Shown piece by piece: positions 14,001 to 23,271 of a stretch of 64,000 bases of DNA. The DNA comes from Lytechinus variegatus (taxonomy: Eukaryota > Echinodermata > Echinoidea > Temnopleuroida > Toxopneustidae). The notes beneath the pieces were generated by a model. The model made no database searches and was not told the DNA's origin. It saw only the letters and a list, made by a program, of their open reading frames with translations. The stretch's first letter is position 1. Every line of letters begins with the position of its first letter. Location of the stretch: positions 28,006,783 to 28,070,782 of the forward strand of contig NC_054751.1 in NCBI RefSeq assembly GCF_018143015.1, in the 5' to 3' direction. Both the position numbers and the translations under genes were made by a program.

Positions 14001-17000
14001 ACATTATTCCATAGATCTATGACCTCTTGTTTTTTTCTGTTGGCCCCATTCCCTTGTGACCATTGTTCCAGCTCCCCATACATTATTTAACACATCTATG
14101 AGCTATTGCTTTACATCCCCTGGCTACTGTTGGTCCAGCTCCCCATACATTATTCCATAGATCTATGACCTCTTGGTTTTTTCTGTTGGCCCCATTCCCT
14201 TGTGACCATTGTTCCAGCTCCCCATACATTATTGAACACATCTATGGGCTATTGCTTTACCTGTTTGACCCATCCCCTGGCTACTGTTGGTCCAGCTCCC
14301 CATACATTATTCCATAGATCTATGATCTCTTGTTTTTTTCTGTTGGCCCCATTCCCTTGTGACCATTGTTCCAGCTCCCCATACATTATTTAACACATCT
14401 ATGAGCTATTGCTTTACATCCCCTGGCTACTGTTGGTCCAGCTCCCCATACATAATTCCATAGATCTATGACCTCTTGGTTTTTTCTGTTGGCCCCATTC
14501 CCATGTGACCATTGTTCCAGCTCCCCATACATTATTGAACACATCTATGAGCTATTGCTTTACCTGTTTGACCCATCCCCTGGCTACTGTTGGTCCAGCT
14601 CCCCATACATTATTCCATAGATCTATGACCTCTTCTTTTTTTCTGTTGGCCCCATTCCCTTGTGACCATTGTTCCAGCTCCCCATACATTATTTAACACA
14701 TCTATGAGCTATTGCTTTACATCCCCTGGCTACTGTTGGTCCAGCTCCCCATACATAATTCCATAGATCTATGACCTCTTGGTTTTTTCTGTTGGCCCCA
14801 TTCCCATGTGACCATTGTTCCAGCTCCCCATACATTATTGAACACATCTATGAGCTATTGCTTTACCTGTTTGACCCATCCCCTGGCTACTGTTGGTCCA
14901 GCTCCCCATACATTATTCCATAGATCTATGACCTCTTCTTTTTTTCTGTTGGCCCCATTCCCTTGTGACCATTGTTCCAGCTCCCCATACATTATTTAAC
15001 ACATCTATGAGCTATTGCTTTACATCCCCTGGCTACTGTTGGTCCAGCTCCCCATACATAATTCCATAGATCTATGATCTCTTGTTTTTCTGTTGGCCCC
15101 ATTCCCTTGTGACCATTGTTCCAGCTCCCCATACATTATTGAACACATCTATGGGCTATTGCTTTACCTGTTGGACCCATCCCCTGGCTACTGTTGGTCC
15201 AGCTCCCCATACATTATTCCATAGATCTATGACCTCTTGGTTTTTTCTGTTGGCCCCATTCCCTTGTGACCATTGTTCCAGCTCCCCATACATTATTGAA
15301 TAGATCTATGGGCTCTTGCTTTACCTGTTGGACCCATCCCCTGGCTACTGTTGGTCCAGCTCCCTATACATTATTCCATAGATCTATGATCTCGTTTTTT
15401 CTGTTGGCCCCATTTCCTTGTGACCATTGTTCCAGCTCCCCATACATTATTGAATAGATCTATGACCTCTTACTTTACCTGTTGTACCCATTCCCTGGCT
15501 ACTGTTGGTCCAGCTCCCCATACATTATTGAATAGATCTATGGCCTCCATATCTTCTCCTTTGCAGACATGGTCTATCTTCCTAAGGTGTCCACTTTCTA
15601 TGATCTCCAGGATCTTGTCTGCCATCTTGGTTCCAATACCAGGGATGGCACTGGCTTCCTGGAAAGAAACAGAATTTTCTTTTGTCATGGGAAAAATGCT
15701 GAAATTTTACCTCAAGCTGAAAAGATTCCTACTTATAGCTCCCAGACTCTATCACCAATAGCTATCAATTACTAGTGGTGATCAGTAACATCATTCAGAC
15801 TTGTAATATATCACCACTGGTGATTGAAGCACCAACACAATTGGCAATCATGTGGAATTTCAAACACTCACTGGTTAGTTTGGTATGGGTACTGTTGGTT
15901 TATTATTCATTTTTACTTGTTCAAGCCTTGATAGGGTGTATTTCATAAAGCTTCATAAAAGCATCATGAGGTCAGGTCTGCTCAAAGGCTCTCTTCAGGA
16001 CTTGCGATATTGGTATTGGTACCAGTACTACCTGTCCAGGTAGGTGTGTTTCATAACGCTGCAGACCTTCATTTTTGAGGTGCGATCGCGCCGGCGTTCC
16101 TACCGCGCTCCTTAAAAAAAATAAGGAGAGCAAAAAATTGCGCTCCTCAAAAAAAAATTTAAAAAATAAAAAAAATTTGCTAAAATTTCACATTTCTGAT
16201 CTTTAAATCCATGAAATGGCCTTCTTTTTTCCATAATTCCTTGAAATTACTTTGATTTAGTTGAAATCTATCAGAAAATTGAAGAATATTCATCTCTTTC
16301 CCGACTCTGATTTTAATTTAATCTCGGTTAATATTGCAGTCCCATGTAGTCGAATATGTGGAGCTCTATTGAGCTCCTCAAAAAAATAAGGAGAGCGATT
16401 TATTGAGCTCCACGAAATTATAAACGTGAAGGACTGACGCTGTTCGTAAGTTAAGAGCTACTTTGAGAATGGCTGGTGAACCTTTCTTACATGCTAAATA
16501 ATCACCAATGAACATTCAATGGTGAATACCATGTACCACAAGGATAATCAATCATTCTTTGAGTCCCTCTTTAACTGTCAAACAGCTTTATGAAACGGCC
16601 CCCAGGTAGTGATCTAATAGTATCTGTCTCGAGTTGGCATCAGGAGGGCCATTCTGCTTCAAAATCTTAATATCCTTATTATGACTGCTGGTAAGCCTGG
16701 GCACCCGGCCAGCCCAAAGACTGGATTGGGTGTCATCAGCCTACATAGAACTCTTTCAAAACACTCCTCAAATCTTACCTTATTAAGCAGTCGTCTTAAT
16801 TCCATTTCCTGTTCTATCTCACTGTATTTTGCTACTTCTTTTTTCTCTTTTCTTTTTTTCTCTATATAAATGTTAATTATTATTATTGATGATGCCAGTC
16901 CTTATTCTGGATCAAGCAGACAAACCCTATGATGAGAGACATACAACGTTTCCTAAATTCCTTTATTCCCCTCTCCATCCGCAAATACAATAATCTTGTC

Positions 17001-20000
17001 ACCTTATATTTCTTTTCTTTCAAATGATCTTCTTCACTTCTCGTCTTTACTTTTACATCTTTATTGGAAAAGCATTTACATTATCCTGAAGAACTTCCCT
17101 TGTATTTGTCGCTTTCTACTGCAATTTTGTATAATTGTATCGATGCATGTGATATATGGAAACAAATTTCCATGTGGACAACAAAATGAATGTGAATGAA
17201 TTAGAAGCTTGGGATAAGGACCATTATTACATTTTACCTTTGATTTCTTGTTGCTTGCTGATAATATTGCATTCTTTCATTAAATAATACCAAAAACCTG
17301 AAATCATTGTTCCAATAAAGTCAGCTATCGAAAATCATCACACAGCATTGTCTTAACCCCTTGGAGACAAAACCAGGTGTTGTAAAATGTGTGTTATACC
17401 ATAATAAGCCAATCTCCAACAGTTTAAGGATTTTCTTACTCAGCTAACATCATGACCATCCTTCAGTACTGGTGGGCATCTCTTCATCAAAGCTTTCATC
17501 ATCATAATTACAATTTAGTAACCAAATTTCCTTGTAACACTTCTCAAACAAATATCAACAATCTTATTTGTCCTAATGCTTATGCCAAGATAATTTTGCA
17601 AATTGAAGAAATGGCAACGAGCAGTATAAACTTACTTCCCATGTAGTGACATCTTTGCCATAATTCTTGAGAGCTGATATAGCCTTTTTGTACCCAAGCG
17701 CTCTCCATCTGTCTTTCGTGTTCTCATAGGCCTTCATTAAAACCTGTGAGCAAAAAGCATACATAGTCATTAATAAATTAATTATTCACTGTTTAAACAC
17801 TCTTGAGACCAGATAAGCCCTTCAAACTGTGGGGAGTGACCACTGGCCACTCTGACCTTTTGACCCTAAATTTAAATCTGATCATCCTCACTTTTGCATG
17901 CATACATGAAACAAGTTTAGAGTTAAACCCTCGATCAGTTATTCAGTCATTGTGAGGATGAGATATTTTCACATACAGCGACCATTGTGACCTTGGACCT
18001 TTAACCGTATGACCTCAAAATCTGATGAAATCATGGTCCCTCCAACAAGAACAAAGTTTGATCATGGTCCTTCAGTAATTGCAAGAAAAAGATACTGACA
18101 GTTATGAACTGACCTTTTTGACCAGAGAACTGGGAGTAGAGACCTGCGGGTCACAGTTTTGTGTGCGCGTACTTCTAGGCAACCAAGATTGGCTAGCTCC
18201 TCCAAAAATGAGCCTTTGAATGTCATTGACAGATATATGGCACTATACAAATGCTATGCATCATCATCATCATCAACTTGATACCCTAAAACTAATCAGG
18301 GCCCCGTAACACAAAGGTTAGCGATTAATCGCTTACATGAAAGAAGAATTCTGATTGGTTCTATGTCAGTCTACTGAGCAAATGGCTGTGAGATGATGAT
18401 CTTGATAGGCAATTTCATTTAGCGATTAAACGCTAATCTTTGTGTTACTGGGCCCTGATCATCTTCACTTATATCATGTACATGACCATAGTTTGATGTT
18501 GATCCATCATACAGTCCTTTAGACATCATGAATATGAAAAGAGTAGAAAAGGAAAGGCAACCTCAAAGTATTTTTTGCCTCCCTCAACTTTGGTTGGTGA
18601 AGGCATAATCAAAATATCAAATATATAGTCCACTTGATATCCTTTAATAGGAAAAAGGCATTCTAACTGCATGAGCAGGCAAACAAATATATATATTTCA
18701 TTATTTCGTTTGGTTCACGCTTTAAAAACAATTTGAATAGTTAAATAATGTACTTATTTTGAGCTTTGTATCTATAACAGCAGGAAACTACTTAAGACTG
18801 ACATACTTTACCTCCAATTTGTCAGTAATATGTTCATTATGGGTTGCCTTGTAAGCTGTTGATGGTCTTGAACAAACCCAGTTTCCCCTCTGAAAATGGC
18901 AAAAGGAAAATAAATATGTGAGCAAAAATAAGTTTGAAGTAATAGTTATAGTTGTGAAAAAAGTAGTACCCTGCTAGATCACTTAGTAGTGGAAAACGGT
19001 TGAATGATAGCTGTAGTGACAGAGATGAGGGAAGGAGGAGCAGGGGGTGGAGCAGGAGTGGAGTAAGAGAAGAAAGAGAAGGGAGGAGGAGGAGAAAGAG
19101 GTGGAGGAAAAGGAGGAGGAGAAAGAGGAGGAAGAGGAGTAATTATTTTATTATCATGAATGATTTATAGCAAAATCAATGCTAAAAAAGTTCAAATACG
19201 ACGTCCATCTCTAGTACGTATGAGAAATAAAACAAGATACAAAACCCAAGCCCCATTATAACACAAAACCATAGGTGCATAGCTGTCAAAAAGATTTTGT
19301 TTGAGTATCATCAAGGCTGCATTTAACTTTGCACTATGGTCTATATGAATCCGTTTGTTTATGTAGCATAAAACTTATTCTGTACAAATCGGTACAAGAT
19401 AAACACTTACTGGTAGTTTGGATGGTGAGGTGTTAGGTGTAGAAGCATTAGAGGATGAGTCTGCATCAGAAGGCAACATCCTCCTCTCCTCTTCCTCCCC
19501 ACTCTCCCTTCCACCATCTTCATCATCGCTGGGTACATAGTTACTATCATCACTATCATAACCCTTCGCTACAGGCCACTTGGAGGGACTTGTGATGATG
19601 TTGGTTGATCCAGAACCAGGAATTCCCTTTGATGATGTCCCTGCCATTTCAGATCCTTGCAGCAGCTCTACCTTGCCATCAGAACTTCCAGTATCATCAC
19701 TCTTAATCGGTGTCTCTTCTTTCGGTGTGAACAACTTGAATTTTTCTGACCTCACAGGAGCTAGGATGAACTCCTCAAGATCAATCAATATTGATTCTGA
19801 TAGGCAAGAACTCAGCCACTGGGCTTTGACGATCTTCAGTTGATCCGGTACCTGAGACTCCTCGAACTTCATGATCCGACAAAACCTTGGGAATGTCATC
19901 TCCTCATCGACAATAACATGAGTTGTCTGATCATCGACTGCAGGCTTTACTGCAGCTCCATGCTTCAGCAATTGCTTCTTGAAGATATCTGTCCTTGCCT

Positions 20001-20141
20001 TCCCAAGCCCTGCTTGGAGGATGAAGACTTTCAGACCAGAGAACATTCCAGATGAACTACCAACAGAATCATTCTGTTTTTGTCTTTTATTGTTTGAGTA
20101 GGCATCACCCTCAGAGTTACGCTTCTTTGTAGCCATGCTAC
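6426..20141 (-). CDS. POLL: DNA polymerase lambda gene, six coding exons, 3' end missing
   Basis: Family X DNA polymerase, a nuclear enzyme that fills short gaps in base excision repair and non-homologous end joining. Exons in transcription order: 19411-20141, 18812-18889, 17636-17743, 15479-15658, 11366-11494, 6426-6594, all with GT/AG borders and a continuous frame. They give about 463 residues: BRCT about 31-125, Ser/Pro-rich linker 140-242, lyase domain with helix-hairpin-helix IPGIG and the expected Schiff-base lysine (K331, in GHLRK), then fingers, then palm with GSYRRGK and CGDVDV (D436, D438). From memory the human protein is about 575 residues, so some 110 residues are missing, including the third catalytic Asp and the thumb. 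I could not find the remaining exons at 1-6425, so they probably lie beyond the window. Polymerase beta is excluded by the BRCT domain; the close match of the lyase and palm segments argues against Pol mu or TdT. Confidence 0.95.
6595..7517. other. POLL intron 5, proximal part
   Basis: AT-rich intron sequence with no gene or repeat that I can delimit. Confidence 0.4.
7518..8110. mobile_element. Inverted-repeat transposon, TTAA-type site
   Basis: The end GGCCTGGTCTCACTGG is mirrored by CAGTGGGACCGGGCC. It is flanked by TTAA (7514-7517) and TTTA (8111-8114), so the duplicated site was probably TTAA with one later change. At 593 bp with no transposase it is nonautonomous, piggyBac- or Kolobok-like by target site. 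Many CGGATGC-type words recur inside. Confidence 0.75.
8583..9650. mobile_element. Poly-G / AGCGCAAGCT repeat element
   Basis: The ends CAGGGACGGATCCA and TGGATCTGCCTATGG are imperfect inverted repeats. The body has the recurring words GAGCGTGAAGCGCAAGCT and the tail a run of about 15 G. A related, longer sequence occupies 58290-60500. Confidence 0.6.
9651..10737. other. POLL intron 5, mid part
   Basis: AT-rich intron. A short (AAT)n plus GCAACATTTATATAGCG fragment at 10145-10185 belongs to a dispersed repeat also seen at 33218. No gene. Confidence 0.4.
10738..11240. repeat. ATC/CAG trinucleotide array
   Basis: About 500 bases of ATC repeats with interspersed AGCAGCAGC and ACATCATC variants. 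It lies about 130 bases downstream of POLL exon 5 in the direction of transcription. The 208-residue frame over it is low complexity. Confidence 0.95.
11366..11494 (-). CDS. POLL: POLL coding exon 5: fingers subdomain
   Basis: This exon has 43 codons ([34 protein letters not shown]), the fingers helices that contact primer and template. The acceptor is ATCAG|GGATTC and the donor ACT|GTAAGT, phase 0. It lies just beside an ATC-rich microsatellite block. Confidence 0.95.
11495..12652. other. POLL intron 4, distal part
   Basis: AT-rich intron with poly-G tracts at 11821-11830 and 11899-11906 belonging to the dispersed poly-G family. No gene. Confidence 0.4.
12653..13104. mobile_element. Inverted-repeat MITE
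   Basis: The left end AGCCCAGTTCGTAGTT is mirrored by AACTACGAACTGGCTT at the right, with AAATGACCTTT inside both ends. It is about 450 bp, noncoding and nonautonomous. Confidence 0.75.
13211..15552. repeat. Exon-derived tandem array (POLL exon 4 / intron 4 junction)
   Basis: About 30 tandem copies of a 67-79 bp unit run up to and include the last 74 bases of exon 4. On the minus strand the units read as degraded copies of [19 protein letters not shown]. Two alternating unit types exist. One keeps the exon-type end CAACAG|GTAAAG; I counted nine such copies besides the real exon. The other ends CAACAGAAAAAA. Four units form a higher-order repeat of about 303 bp, seen at 14202, 14505 and 14808. 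The 60-115 residue plus-strand frames are by-products of this periodicity. Confidence 0.93.
15479..15658 (-). CDS. POLL: POLL coding exon 4: lyase active site
   Basis: This exon has exactly 60 codons. It holds the helix-hairpin-helix ([12 protein letters not shown]), the lyase lysine in ESGHLRK and the second hairpin ([12 protein letters not shown]). The acceptor is TTTCCAG|GAAGCC and the donor is CAG|GTAAAG. Its last 74 bases plus the start of the intron are the parent sequence of a large tandem array that begins immediately downstream (13211-15552). Confidence 0.95.
15659..16035. other. POLL intron 3 beside exon 4
   Basis: The segment near 15935 (GGGTGTATTTCATAAAGC) resembles one end of the MITE at 16044, so a partial second copy may lie here. 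No gene. Confidence 0.35.
16044..16601. mobile_element. MITE with 8-bp target duplication, hosting another MITE
   Basis: The ends GTGTGTTTCATAACG and TTATGAAACGGCCC are inverted. Direct repeats CCAGGTAG flank it at 16036-16043 and 16602-16609. It contains the element at 16062-16436. Confidence 0.75.
16062..16436. mobile_element. Nested MITE with 6-bp direct flanks
   Basis: The ends CAGACCTTCA and TGAAGGACTG are inverted. Flanks ACGCTG occur at 16056-16061 and 16437-16442. The inside carries GAGCTCC and AATAAGGAGAGC words in both orientations. At 375 bp it inserted into the older MITE at 16044-16601. Confidence 0.75.
16610..17635. other. POLL intron 3, no gene seen
   Basis: AT-rich intron. 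Short open frames at 16681 and 16996 have no recognisable domain. Confidence 0.4.
17636..17743 (-). CDS. POLL: POLL coding exon 3: start of lyase domain
   Basis: This exon has 36 codons ([27 protein letters not shown]). They correspond to the first helices of the 8-kDa deoxyribose-phosphate lyase domain. The acceptor is CACAG|GTT and the donor is GAA|GTAAGT, phase 0 at both ends. Confidence 0.95.
17744..18297. repeat. POLL intron 2 with SINE-tail-like repeat
   Basis: The part at about 18215-18275 (GACAGATATATGGCACTATA, then CATCATCAT) matches sequence at 29540-29580, so it is a dispersed repeat end. The rest is plain intron. Confidence 0.4.
18298..18456. mobile_element. Short MITE with GGGCCC ends
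   Basis: The left end GGGCCCCGTAACACAAAGG and the right end CTTTGTGTTACTGGGCCC are inverted; the inner arms contain GCGATTAATCGC and GCGATTAAACGC. It is 159 bp and noncoding. Confidence 0.85.
18812..18889 (-). CDS. POLL: POLL coding exon 2
   Basis: This exon is 26 codons long. It contains WVCSRPS and ITDKLE, matching the segment that joins the linker to the lyase domain in vertebrate Pol lambda. The acceptor is AG at 18890-18891 and the donor is GAG|GTAAAG; both ends are phase 0. No long open frame marks it; it was found from splice sites and homology. Confidence 0.9.
18890..19410. repeat. POLL intron 1 with GGA-rich purine tract
   Basis: 19020-19135 is an almost uninterrupted (GGA/GAA)n purine tract. 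The remainder is AT-rich intron. No gene. Confidence 0.7.
19411..20141 (-). CDS. POLL: POLL coding exon 1: BRCT domain and linker
   Basis: Starts at ATG 20136, just downstream of a strong pyrimidine-rich acceptor (AG at 20142-20143). The true first exon is therefore probably noncoding and further upstream. The 242 codons begin with a basic, nuclear-localisation-like stretch (KKR, KRQKQ), then a BRCT domain containing [19 protein letters not shown] and QWLSSCL, then an acidic Ser/Pro-rich linker. The BRCT domain of Pol lambda is known to bind the Ku/XRCC4 end-joining machinery. The exon ends CCA|GTAAGT in phase 0. Confidence 0.95.
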
Positions 20142-23100
20142 CTGGGGGAAAATAACAGAATACAATGTTTATGAGTTGATCAGGAATAGTGGATATGCTT
20201 CAACTGCAATGCTGGTAGCTGATCAGGTGTAGCATTTTTTTTGTACATTTAGATTTTTCATTTGAGATTTTAAACTTTTGAAGTACAGTATGTTTTAATG
20301 ACTTTTTACATCATCCCCCCAGATATGAGCCCACTATACAGCTAGAGTGTTAACCCAGACCTGCAGGTTCCAGTATATGAACCATCTTCTATGGTGTTTC
20401 TGAACTGGAAAATATGATGAAGTTTACATGGGTGTTCATGGAGAAAAGCAAAAAAATAGTTTGAGATATCTTACAACGCCTACAAATCACCTATAGAATT
20501 GCATATTTATAGGTAATTTGTTCAACACAATGTCCCCTTCTACTGACCAAAATCTTTGTGAAGGTACATCCACTATACGATTTCTCTAATAATTGTGGCA
20601 CAGGCTGGCCTCTATCAATGACCGACATGCTCTAACCCACCTTAAGGGCACAATGTCTCGCATCAACCTATCTGACCAGAAGTTAAAGATAAATTCCAGT
20701 TCTGGTAACGATCTCAAAATGACTTTTTGCAGAATCTAATATAATGATCACCCAAGTGTCTATTTGTATGAATAAAAAATATGTGCCAAAAGATTCTGGA
20801 AGAAATTGTGTAATTGCTGAGAAATAAGCAAAAATAAGTGCGGATTCGGTCAATTCCATCAGGTCTTTATTCCAGCAATTATAATACACTGTCCCACGTG
20901 TGCCTATCTGTGAATTGGTGATCTTCAGTGTAAACATTTTTCAGCGTAGATTTCAAGATTTCACAAATTTCAGTTTATGTAACTGTACCAGATCTAGATC
21001 CTCGATGATATACTGACAATTAAGCCTGGTTTTACAGACTTTCTCATGAAATTAGTGTTTACTGTAACTACTGGCATTTCTCTTTAACTTGGCTCTCCAA
21101 ACTAAAAAAAGCTTCTGGCACAAAATGACCAATTTACCAACAAGATACTGTTGGACGTGGCTCTTGTCCAACAACCATCCAGTTCCGCACAGACCAAATG
21201 TTAAATTGACAAAGAGCGCAAACTTCTACGAGATGCTCTTCAATCCTCACCTCAAACTATCCTACTCAACACCTTATTTCCCCACAAAGGGTTACTAACA
21301 GTATGAAGACCTCAAAGTTTTACTCATAAACCACTTCATAAAACTGTTAGTGCTTTTTCAAATCTTGGCAAAAATATTGCAAAATAGACATCTACCGAAT
21401 GTCATAGTAATCCATGAATCAGTTTTTGAATAATAATCAAATGAATCTTGAATGAAATTCACTCTATAGTTAAATTTTGGCACAACACACAAATAACTGA
21501 ATCATGCTGAGGACTATATTTATACTGCCAAGTTTGAAAATGTAAGTTTATAGGAAATGAATGTTAAAGTGAAGTAGGGGAACAACAAAAGCTCAAACAT
21601 ACACATCAAATGGAAGTAGCATATGAAGATAAAGATGAACCAGGGACCCTCTCACATCCCTGGATGAACTAACTCAGGAGACACAATATAATAGATCTGA
21701 ACTTGATCAAGTCTGGTAGTGCATTGATTTATAAGAAGGGCCACTTTGCCTCACTAAAATCATATTACAGTATTCAAATTAATTACGGTAAGTAAAATCA
21801 ACCAATCAAAATAAAAAGAATGGAAGAACCAACGAAAAGAGTCCAATTCGTAAAAAAAAAGATAAGAGATAGTACTAGTAGATGGAGATGAATAACATGT
21901 TGGGATTATTAAGATTATTAAGAATATGGAACAAAAGAATCAGATGTGGGAATGTGATGAATGAACACATCTGAATAGGAAAGGAATGACAGGAGAAGCA
22001 GGTTTTAAAGTCACATGAAAATAGATGACAACATTAAAAGAATCAAGAATATAAACAAAGCTAAACTAAATACAATACCAAAGATGAAACTGTAATTAAC
22101 TATATCTAAAGACTAAACTTCTAAAGTAAACCCAATGCAATAATTGTAAAAATAACAGTCAGACTGCAAAATCATCACCTTGTTCATTGGATGAATGACC
22201 CAAGGTAGACTCTTATTCACTCTAAGCCTTATTGATGTAGGCCTACTTGCATGACTTGTACTAGTACCGGTACTTAGCAAGAAATATTATTTTAACCATC
22301 ACCATGACTGTGGAACATCCATTTTGCATGTTAATGTTTGGACCTCATTGGTACTAGGAGTGGATAAATTACCGGTAAAACTAAAACCAAGGCAGGACTG
22401 CCAAGTTGAGAATGAGATCATGAAGTGATAAACATGTCATTAGATTAAAAATAAAATAGTGTAGCATGTGGTGACTTTGTCTTTAGAGTGCAGGCCAATG
22501 ATGATAGGGTCAAAATGAGACAATAGAAATGCAAATTCTAGAGTGAGAAAGAACCAAAACAATCAATGTGAATGATCGAGTCTCATTCATGAACAATAAG
22601 ACTAGTCTAAGAGATGTTGGCAGCCAACTACCACTGCGTGCATGCAAACGAACTGCATTAGTAGCATGGCCCTGCCTTTTTACTTTGAACTTGAACTTGA
22701 GAAAAACTCTTTCTGTATTTAAAAAAATCACTCTTGTCATAATATAACTAATTTCTTTACATACTTAAGTTCTAAGAGATACTCTGAGTTTGATTTTAAA
22801 CAATACTGCACCTGAAATTTGCTTATTTTGGAGTGATTTCTGTAAAGCTGAGCTAAAGGCCTTAAAGGTCGGTGAGGATCGCTTGATTTCGATGGTCAGA
22901 TTTCAGGCAAAAGGTATTTCTTGATGCACATATGACTTTTCAATTAAACTAAAGAATATATAAATTTTGTAATAAAGTCCGAAAATTATAGTTGATATTT
23001 TTGTCTTAGATTTAATTACAATAAAACATGCGCTATGAGTAATTTTTATACAATTTAGCCTGTTCTAAACAAATAATATTTTACAAGTGACTGAAAAGAG

Positions 23101-23219
23101 AGAAGACGAAAAAAGAAAACACTCGTCACGCCACGCCCACTTTTTGTATCAATCTACGGAATTGCCCGAATTAAAGGCAAGAATATTATTCAAAAGAGTT
23201 GTGAATTCTCATTACTTGG
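20142..23219. promoter_or_regulatory. POLL-CUTC divergent intergenic region
   Basis: It separates the start codons of the two genes and must hold at least the CUTC promoter. There is no clear TATA box near CUTC. A CCACGCCCAC GC-box-like motif lies about 90 bases upstream of its ATG. The POLL acceptor at 20142-20143 shows that POLL transcription starts further upstream. The rest is AT-rich sequence with no coding exon that I can support. Confidence 0.5.
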
Positions 23220-23271
23220 ATGGAAATTTGTATTGATTCAGTTGAATCAGCTATTGCTGCCGAGAATGGAG
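23220..23271 (+). CDS. CUTC: CUTC exon 1
   Basis: ATG at 23220 is followed by G at +4. It encodes the first beta strand (MEICIDSVESAIAAENG). The donor is GGAG|GTAAAA, phase 1. No upstream acceptor sits close to the ATG, so this may also be the first exon of the transcript. Confidence 0.93.

Noticed and set aside
13383-15457. Repeated 63-115 residue plus-strand frames, like a repeat protein family
   Set aside because: They are on the strand opposite POLL and result from the exon-derived tandem array; frames start and stop with each unit.
13211-15552. CRISPR-like regular repeats
   Set aside because: Units are contiguous and all alike, with no unique spacers, in a eukaryotic intron.
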